Assembly (NCBI RefSeq): GCF_024166365.1
Contig: NC_064819.1
Coordinates: 203,385,293-203,449,292, forward strand
DNA: 64,000 nucleotides
DNA from: Elephas maximus indicus
Taxonomy: Eukaryota; Chordata; Mammalia; Proboscidea; Elephantidae
Direction: 5' to 3'
In this document: positions 57,270 to 64,000 of the stretch, in pieces
Numbering within the stretch: position 1 is the first letter of the stretch
How the letters are laid out: every line of letters starts with the position of its first letter
Notes under the pieces: generated by a model
What the model saw: only the letters and a program-made list of their open reading frames with translations
Told to the model about the DNA's origin: nothing
The model's database searches: none
Position numbers and translations under genes: made by a program

Positions 57270-57479
57270 GAGAGATATTGGTCTGTAATTTTCTTTTTTT
57301 GTGGTGTCTTTGCCTGGTTTTAATATCAGGGTTATGCTGGCTTCACAGAATGAATTCAGAAGTACTGCTTCCTTTTCTATGTTCTGAAATAGCTTGAGTA
57401 GTACTGGTATAAGCTTATCTCTGAATGTTTGGTAGAATTCTCCAGTAAAGCTATCTGGGCCAGGGCTTTTTTTGGTTGG

Positions 57480-57482
<3 letters not shown>

Positions 57483-57510
<28 letters not shown>
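57483..57510. repeat. T28 run in the L1
   Basis: 28 T on +, an A run in the coding sense of ORF2. Similar runs are at 58132-58152 (21) and 58772-58790 (19). Confidence 0.9.
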
Positions 57511-57513
<3 letters not shown>

Positions 57514-59289
57514 ACCTTTTCAATCTCCTCTCGTTATGGGTTTGTTCAGATTTTCAGCATCGTTTTGTGTTAGTATGGGTAGGTAGTGTGTTTCTAAAAA
57601 TTTGTCCATTTCCTCTAGGTTTTCAAATTTGTTGGAATATAGTTTTTCATAGTACTTTGTTATGATCCTTTTTATTTCTGTTGGGTCTAATGTCCCCCAT
57701 TTCATTGCTTATTTGAGTTATTTTTGTCTTCTGTTTTTCTCTTGTCAGTTTGGCCAGTGATTTGTCAATTTTGTTGATCCTTTCAAAGAACCAACTTTTG
57801 GATCTGTTGATTTCTATTGTTTTTCTATTCTCTATTTCATTTATTTCGGCTCTGGTCTTTATTATTTCCTTTCCTCTGGTGGATGTGGACTTCTTTTGCT
57901 GTTCTCTTCCTATTTGTTCAAGTTGTGTAGCTAATGGTTTGATTTTGTCCTTTTCATCTTTTTTGATGTGTGCATCTATCGCTATAAATTGACCTCCGAG
58001 CACTGCCCCAAAGGTTTTGGTATGATATGTTTTCATTCTCATTTGATTCTAGGAATTTTTTTATTCCATCTATGATTTCTTCTATTACCCAGTGTTTTTA
58101 AGCAGGGTGTTATTTGATTTCCATGTACTTGTTTTTTTTTTTTTTTTTTTTTCCCTTACTTTTCCTGTTGTTAATTTCTACTTTGATGGCATTGTGGTCA
58201 GATAAGATACTTTGTATTGTCTCAATGTTTTGGGTTTTGTTGAGGGTTGCTCTCTGGCCTAAGATGTGGTCTATTCTGGAGAACATTCCATGTGCATTGG
58301 AAAAGAATGTGTACTTTGCAGCTGTTGGGTAGAGTGTTCTATAAATGTCTGTGAGGTCAAGTTGGCTGATTGTGCTCTTTTGCTCTTCTGTATCTTTGTT
58401 GAGTTTCTTTCTAGATCTTCTGTCCTTTATGGACAGTGGTGTGTTGAAGTCTCCTATTATTACTGTGGAACTGTCAATTTCTCTTTTCAGGTGCTGTTAG
58501 AGTTTGTTTTATGTATTTTGGAGCCCTGTCATTGGGTGCATAGATGTTTATTATGGCAAGTCTTCATGATGGATTGTTCCTTTAATCACTATTTAGTGTC
58601 TTTTATGGTGGATTTTGTTTTAAAGTCTATTTTATCTGAGATTAGTATTGCCACTCCTGCTCTTTTTTGGTAGTTATTTGCTTGATATACTTTTTCCATC
58701 CTATAATCTTTAATAAATTTACATCTTTGTTTCTAAGGTGTGTCTGTTGTAGACGGCATATTGATGAATCCTTTTTTTTTTTTTTTTTTTAATCCATTCA
58801 GTCACTCTGTATCTCTTTATGGGTGCATTTAGGCCATTTACATTCAGTGTAATTATTGATAGGTGTGAGCTTATTGCTGTCATTTTGTAATGCCTTTTTC
58901 TGTGGTGCTAACATTTTCTTTATTCCTCTCCTGTGCTGAGTTCCTTTTGTTTGTGGATTTCTTTCTTTTTTGTAGATTTTGTTTTTTTTCAAGGCTTTAG
59001 GTTTTTCTTCTTTATTTTGATGAGTAGGTTTATTAACTCTCTTTGTGGTTACCTTGAAATTTACCATTATCTTGTGAGGTTTGAACCAGGCTATTATTAC
59101 TTCATATCACCTTGCCTTCCTCTCTGTTAGAAAGTTCTATACCTACACTGTTTATTCCCTCTTTTATTGTTCTGATGTTGTTGTCATTTACAGATTAACC
59201 TCTCTGGTTCCCTGTTGCAATTATTTTGGTTTTGGATAGTCCTTGAGAGTTTATTTCCTAGGTTGGTATCTGGCTGGTATAATCGTGCA

Positions 59290-60293
59290 TCCTAGATTCA
59301 GGCTGTGGTCTGATGTTTTTTGTTCTCAGACCAAAGGACTCCTTTTAATAATTCTTCAAGTTTGGTTTGGTTTTTACATATTCCGTTAATTTCTGTTTAT
59401 CTGGAAATGTCCTAATTTCACCATCATATCTGAACGAAAGTTTTGCAGGATATTATTATTTGTGGTTGGCAATGTTTTTTCTTCCAAAGTTTTATATATG
59501 TCATCCCATTGCCCTCTTGCCTGCATGGTTTCTGCCAAATAATCAGAGTTTAGTCATTGTTTTGCCTCTGTGACTTTTTTGTTTTTCTCAAGCTGCTTGC
59601 AGGATTTTTTCTTTGTCTTTGGTTTTAGCGAGTGTGATTGGTGTTTTTCTTTTGGGGGTTTATCCTATATGCAGTTTGTTGAGCTTCTTGGATGGTCAGC
59701 TTTTCATCATTCATGATATTAGGGAAGTTTTCTGTTGGCAATTCTTTAATGATCCTCTCTGTGTTTTTCATTTTCTCCCCCTGTTCTGGAAATCTGATCA
59801 CTTGCAAAGTTTTGCTTTTGATTGTATCCCACATAATTCTCAGGGTTTGTTTGCTTTTCTTTGTTCTTTTTTCTGATTTTTCCCCAAACAGAGTTGTATC
59901 CAAGTGTTTGTCTTCAATTTCACTGATCCTGTCTTCCATCATTTCAAACCTTCTTCTCAGCCCTTCTTTGACACTGTCCATTTCTGAAATCTTGCTGTTT
60001 ATCTTTTGGATTTCTAACTGTTGTTTTTGTATGATTTCTAGTTGTGCATTTATTTTGGCATTTTGTTTCTGTATTATTTTCCTGAATTATTCCTTTTTTT
60101 TTTTTTTTGGTCTTTATTTTCCTTGAAATTTTCTGCCTTTTCCATAAATTTGTCTATTTTTGTCTGCTTTTTGCTTTAACTCTTGGGTAGTTCTGAATAT
60201 TAAAGATTTGAATTCCCTAACAGGTAGTTCTAGTACCTTTTCTTCTACTGGAAAGTCATTTGATATTTTATTTTCCGTGCCTACTGGAACCAT
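59290..60293 (-). pseudogene. L1 ORF1 (RNA-binding chaperone), decayed
   Basis: A possible ATG is at 60293-60291 (MVPVGTENKI). Then come a coiled-coil region (60230-59990), the RNA-recognition domain in the 118-codon open piece 59981-59625 (MDSVKEGLRRRFEMMEDRIS, ISEIEDKHLDTTLF, IKSKTLQVIRFPEQGEKMKN, IKELPTENFPNIMNDEKLTI) and the C-terminal domain (59580-59300) in other frames. ORF1p normally trimerises on L1 RNA. Frameshifts lie near 60080 and 59620. Confidence 0.88.
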
Positions 60294-60299
60294 CCTGCC

Positions 60300-62104
60300 C
60301 TGTTTTTTTTTATTTTTTTATTTTTTTAATGTTTTGATATTGTCTGCTGTCTTTGGAACACTCTTTAGTTATTTTCTTAGTTTCTTAATTGTAAATTTGT
60401 TTGTCTCATCCTGGTTTTTTATGTCTCAGCAGGTGGGCTGTGTGTTCTTTGTTGTTTGCTTGTCTGTAGTTGCAATACTTTTCACCTCTTTGTCCAATGG
60501 GCAGGGCCAGTCACTCAGCTATGGTGCAGCAGCACAGGTCTAGCTGAAGGGGAAGGGCCGGGATGCATTGTTTGGGGCATGTACTAGGGCCAACATGGAA
60601 GACCAGGAATCAGTGCAGGGCAGGTTCCAGTAGGCTGTGTCTATGCTGCTCAGAGGCATGATGTTCAGTGCACAGTGTAAGTAGGCAGGAAAGAAGGGGG
60701 ATGGTAGAATGGGTATGGGAAAGAGGAGAGAGAAACAGGAGCCAAACACACACACACACACACAGTGCAAAGGGAGCTTGTCGTTGGAGTGGAGAGATAA
60801 GAACCTGAGAAATGGAGAAAGGCAAAAATGAAAAGAAAAAATAACTAGATAAAAATATGGAAAAGAGAAAAAAAAAAAGGGAAGAAGAAAAGAAAGGCTT
60901 CTAGGGGTCCCACCAATGTGGCCATGAAGACCGGGAAAGTCTCCCAGGTTGCATGCACAGTATTGCTTGGCTAGAGGGGGTATATATGTCACATAGCACC
61001 AGGTATTCAGGAGATAAGAAAAGAAGGTAAATATAGACAGAAGAGAACTGAGAAATGAAGAAAGACAGAGCAGGAAAAAGACAGAAGGAAAAAGAAATGC
61101 CCCCAGGGATCTCATCTACACAGCTGTGCAGGTTTGGGGAGTGTCCCCTAGGCCGTGCAGTACAGCCTAGCTAGAAGGGGTTCCCAAGTGTGAAAAAGAG
61201 AAAGAAAACAAAGAAACAAAACAAAACAGAACAAAGCAAAACAAAACAAGCAAAAAAAAAAAAAAAGCCCCAGGGATCCCACCAGCACGGTGTCACGGGC
61301 CAGGGGAGTGGATCCTCAGTCAAGCAGGGCTTCACAGCCTTTCAAGAAGAAGCAAAGATGGCATACAGAGCCAGGTGTTTGAGAGAAAGGAGGAGGAAGT
61401 GGTGGGAGGCACAGAAGAGATGGAAAGAAGCAACCCCGGCTCAGCCTCCCAGCCAGTGTGGACTGGGCAAATCCAAGTGGCCTGGGGCAGAAGCAGTTGC
61501 CTCCTGGCTAAGAGACTGTAGCTGGTGGGAAGCAGAGGAGGCCAAAGCGGGAGGGGAAAAAGGGTGCGGGTTAGGAAAGCATATATCGCTCATTACCAGG
61601 TGCTCTGTCTCTTGCTGGGAACTTCATGAGCTCCCTGTCCATGGATCTGCAATGTGGGTGGGGGGAATTCAAGAGTAATGGATGCTACACTTCCCAGCCC
61701 GCTGAGCCACCACAGCCAGCCAGGAAGCTCAGATGTAGAGCAGCAGCAAGAGGATAGGGGGTAGGAAAGTGTGTATCACTGGTTACTGGGTGCTCTGTCT
61801 CCTGCTGGGAGCTCTGTGAAGCTGCTTTCCCGAGCTTCCTGTCAGCCGATCTCTGACAGGAGTCCAAGATGGTGAATCCCTACTGCGTTAGTTGATAAGA
61901 AACCTTGGCACGTATCTCTCCTCCGTCTCGGTCCTCTGTCAGTTTCTTACTCCATTCGGTGTTTGGCTAAGTTCTTCATCTCTTCATTTGACACTTTGGT
62001 TTCCGGCAATGACATTTGTCTCTGTTTTACTTGGTTTTTCAGGTCTTTGCTCTGGAGGGACAGAGTGGTACTTCTGTCTATGGTGCCATGTTGGCCCGAA
62101 GTCC
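60300..62104 (-). promoter_or_regulatory. L1 5' UTR with degenerate internal repeats
   Basis: 1.8 kb of purine-rich (on +), more GC-rich sequence. Related blocks recur: starts near 60900, 61100 and 61268 share GGGATCYCAYC-type openings and a GCYTRGCTAGARGGGGT segment; 61570-61640 and 61765-61820 share TAGGAAAG, GGTGCTCTGTCTC and TGCTGGGA. The sequence ends in CCATGTTGGCCCGAAGTCC, near the L1 transcription start. A (CA)n run is at 60748-60765. Confidence 0.75.
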
Positions 62105-62115
62105 AGTTCATCATT

Positions 62116-62829
62116 TTTTAAGAGCTCTATTTGTAATGTTTCTTCTTGGGTTCAGAGAAAAGAGTGATAATGATTCCACTGAAAGCTATCAACTTGCTAA
62201 GATGCATCAGCAAGAAGCAGGATTCCCAAGCTTTCAGTGGATTTCACCTACCAGCCTAGTTTTTCCTTTGAGCATTTCTAGTCAAAGGTACGGTCCCTTT
62301 GTAGTCACTGATTGAAGGTAAGGCCCATTTACTGGTGAGGGAGAGCCCCCAAAGCACTGGTGTCCACCATTGAAATTGTGTCACCCCCCCTGGCTGAACA
62401 GCAGAAAAGTTGAGTGTTGCAGGGAGTAGTGAGAAAAAAGCTGACTCTTTTTGAATGTAAGCTCAGGCCAACCACAGATTTAAGAGTTGCAAACAGCCTT
62501 TTAGTTAGCAGCTGCAGCCACAAATCATGGTTGGCCTGTTCTAGAAAACTTAACTGAGGAAGTTGTATACTGAGGCAGCTTTAGTAAGTGCAGAGAAGGA
62601 TCTAAGCATATTACCCACTTGTCTATCAGTTGGTTGTGCTGCAGTGGGGAGAAGTGGAAAAAAAGAACAGCACTGCAGTTCTTTTGGCAATTTTAATTAA
62701 ACCCCCACCCCTCTGTGCTTTCCTTTGCTGCTGGCACAGGGTTTTGCCTAAGTGATTGTTTAATAAAGATATTGTAGAATTGGTTCTGCTTCCCTCTCAG
62801 GGACATAAAACTAGAATACAGGAACCTGA
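62116..62829. other. Intronic sequence, nothing firmly recognised
   Basis: 62330-62530 has traces such as TTTTAGTTAGCAGCTGCAGC that recall an antisense AfroSINE, but the body does not align. No exon identified. Confidence 0.35.
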
Positions 62830-63540
62830 ACAAACCAAGAAGGTCATCTCATCAAACCAGTTCCCCAATTCTGTTTGAAAATTTTCAGTAACAAGGAGCT
62901 CACCACTTCACAAAAACTGTGAAGTTAAATCTACCTTACTTAGAGTCCAAATCTACCTTTCAGTAAATTCTGTTGGAGGTCCTGCTTTGTCCTTTGGCAT
63001 TACACACTTCAAGTCATCTCCTCCTCCCTGTTTGCTTCGTGACATCCATTCAAATATTTGAATGTATCTCCATCCTTTCCCTGAATCAAACATCCTGAAC
63101 TGTTCCAAACGTTCTTCACAGATCATAGGTGACATGCCCTCCTCAACCAAGTCACTCTCCTTTGGTGGACACACTGTAATTTTTAAGCACTCTCTTTACA
63201 ATATTTAATCATCCTCTTAAATTATTCCTGAGCACAATACTGCAGCTGTGTCATGACCACTGCAGAGTAAGTTTGTCTAAAGAGAGCACTCTTGATCTCT
63301 AAAATTACATTAAGAGTTTTGGCATTCAAGGGCTTGTTGCCAAGTAGAACCCTTACATCTTTTAGATATCTCTATCCTGTACTTGAGAAATTGATTTTTT
63401 TTTTTCCAAATAAGTACAGAATTTCAAACTCATTTCAATTAAATGTCATCTAAAGGTTTTCAGATCATTCCAGGATGTTGACTGAGAACTTCCAAGTCTT
63501 CATTGCTCATCTAATATATTAACTGTCCTTCCCAGGGATG
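62830..63540. repeat. Ancient CR1/L3-like LINE fragment
   Basis: AACAAGGAGCTCACCACTTC, CCATTCAAATATTTGAATG, CATCCTGAACTGTTCCAAAC, TCACTCTCCTTTGGTGGACA, CTGTGTCATGACCACTGCAG and TTAAGAGTTTTGGCATTCAA follow, in order, the 3' region of L3/CR1 elements. About 700 bases is long for so old a family. Confidence 0.6.
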
Positions 63541-63867
63541 ATTTGCTGTTTTCATCCCTCATCATCTCTCTGTCTCTGTCTCAAAGAGCAGATAAGGTAT
63601 GTGTGTACATATGTGTGTACATGCGTGTGAAGGTGAAGGGCACATATCTAAGTATGTGATGACGGTAGGAAAGGTACAGTCAGTGCTCATGAGATAATGA
63701 CCAGCACTTTTATTTCTTTTAGTCTTGGGCTATCTTTAAAAAATGAAGGACATACGCATTGCAAATATTTATATAAAATCCCAAACCATGCTTAAATAGC
63801 AATTCCAAAAGTTAGTTTTCAAAAGTAGATGTGTAAAAAAAAAACCATATGTATAAATATATATATG

Positions 63868-64000
63868 AGCCCTGGTGGTGCAGCAGTTAAGAACTTGGCT
63901 GCTAACCAAAAGGTCAGCAGTTCAAATCCGCTAGCTCCTCCTTGGAAATCCTATGGGGCAGTTCTATTCTGTCCTGTAGGATTGCTATGAGTTGGAATTG
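63868..64000 (+). repeat. AfroSINE (short subtype), cut by the window end
   Basis: A sense copy, GAGCCCTGGTGGTGCAGCAG to TGAGTTGGAATTG at the last base. It follows an (AT)-rich stretch. Confidence 0.93.

Larger units (their letters stand above)
55062..58883 (-). pseudogene. L1 ORF2 (endonuclease/reverse transcriptase), decayed
   Basis: ATG at 58883-58881 opens MTAISSHLSIITLNVNGLNA, the start of the apurinic endonuclease. 55064-55062 is the in-family stop (after KHCMRPLL). The interval is 3822 bases, 1273 codons, practically the canonical ORF2 length, so indels nearly cancel. Open pieces: 58042-57647 (EINEIENRKTIEINRSKSWF), 57705-57520, and 57269-56505 with the reverse transcriptase palm. The catalytic box is SAVD at 56777-56766 instead of FADD. 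The rest of the endonuclease (58880-58050) and the C-terminal cysteine region (55700-55200) are only visible in broken frames. Three long A runs (- strand) lie within. Confidence 0.92.
54066..62104 (-). mobile_element. L1 LINE, antisense, near full length (about 8 kb), inactive
   Basis: On the - strand: 5' UTR (62104-about 60300), ORF1 (about 60293-59290), spacer (59290-58884), ORF2 (58883-55062) and a long 3' UTR (55061-54066) ending in an A-rich tail. AGTTCATTATT (54051-54061) and AGTTCATCATT (62105-62115) are candidate target duplications, one mismatch in 11. ORF1 and ORF2 carry indels and substitutions in essential motifs, so it cannot move, but the spacing is that of a complete autonomous L1. 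Confidence 0.93.

Noticed and set aside
60540-61115. 191-codon - strand frame, hydrophobic
   Set aside because: It lies in the L1 5' UTR in sense direction but upstream of ORF1. The F/L/S-rich content is from pyrimidine-rich DNA; no homology recognised.
61190-61678. 162-codon + strand frame starting with a lysine-rich stretch
   Set aside because: It runs through the purine-rich L1 5' UTR in antisense; low-complexity composition explains its length.
62330-62530. Possible antisense AfroSINE
   Set aside because: Only one short SINE-like phrase matches; the remaining sequence does not follow the element's order.
62953-63174. 73-codon - strand frame
   Set aside because: It falls in the CR1/L3-like repeat; no similarity to a protein, no splice context.
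53497-64000. Further SLC2A12 exons
   Set aside because: I searched the - strand for the helix 10-11 region (PMPWL, GIRGRA type motifs) and found nothing before the window end.

Overview
This window is mammalian nuclear DNA from an afrotherian, most likely an elephant or close paenungulate relative. The evidence is about 29 copies of a tRNA-derived SINE of the AfroSINE type, several RTE (BovB-like) LINEs that end in the same 3' sequence as those SINEs, and a young-looking L1 with a distinctive 3' UTR, all over a background of ancient L2, MIR and CR1/L3. The species cannot be fixed from the window alone. There is no bacterial, phage or CRISPR content.

Two host genes are present, arranged tail to tail. 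TBPL1 (TBP-like factor TLF/TRF2) is on the + strand, with coding exons at 24884-25018, 26987-27069, 27234-27297, 28798-28901, 29001-29095 and 31521-31600. These splice into a complete 186-residue reading frame with perfect codon phase. SLC2A12 (GLUT12 sugar transporter) is on the - strand. Its last coding exon is 36191-36293 and the preceding one is 53364-53496; earlier exons lie beyond the right edge. The 31.6-36.2 kb interval holds both 3' UTRs, with candidate poly(A) signals of opposite strands only about 40 bases apart near 33.8 kb.

Layout: 1-24.8 kb is the presumed first intron of TBPL1, with SINEs, a full-length but dead RTE with an inverted 5' end (13.0-16.2 kb) and a second RTE on the other strand with an internal deletion (20.8-22.9 kb). 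24.8-36.3 kb holds TBPL1 and the end of SLC2A12 and is poor in young repeats. 36.3-53.4 kb is the SLC2A12 intron before the last exon: a perfect 45-bp triplicate, long antisense L2 tracts, an ERVL-MaLR-type provirus with both LTRs and a 5-bp target duplication (42.5-44.4 kb), a SINE interrupted by a piece of that same retroelement's interior (41.0-41.7 kb), a reverse solo LTR inside another SINE (52.1-52.6 kb) and many SINEs. 53.5-64 kb is the next intron, mostly one about 8-kb antisense L1 (54.07-62.10 kb) with recognisable 5' UTR, ORF1, ORF2 and 3' UTR, followed by an ancient CR1/L3-like element and a SINE cut by the window end.

No new protein system was found. The most notable observations are the altered reading frame at the GLUT12 C-terminus, a start-stop upstream ORF in TBPL1 exon 2, the back-to-back poly(A) signals, and several insertions whose structures preserve their mechanism (5' inversion, internal deletion, hairpin at a truncated end, SINE/retroelement chimera).
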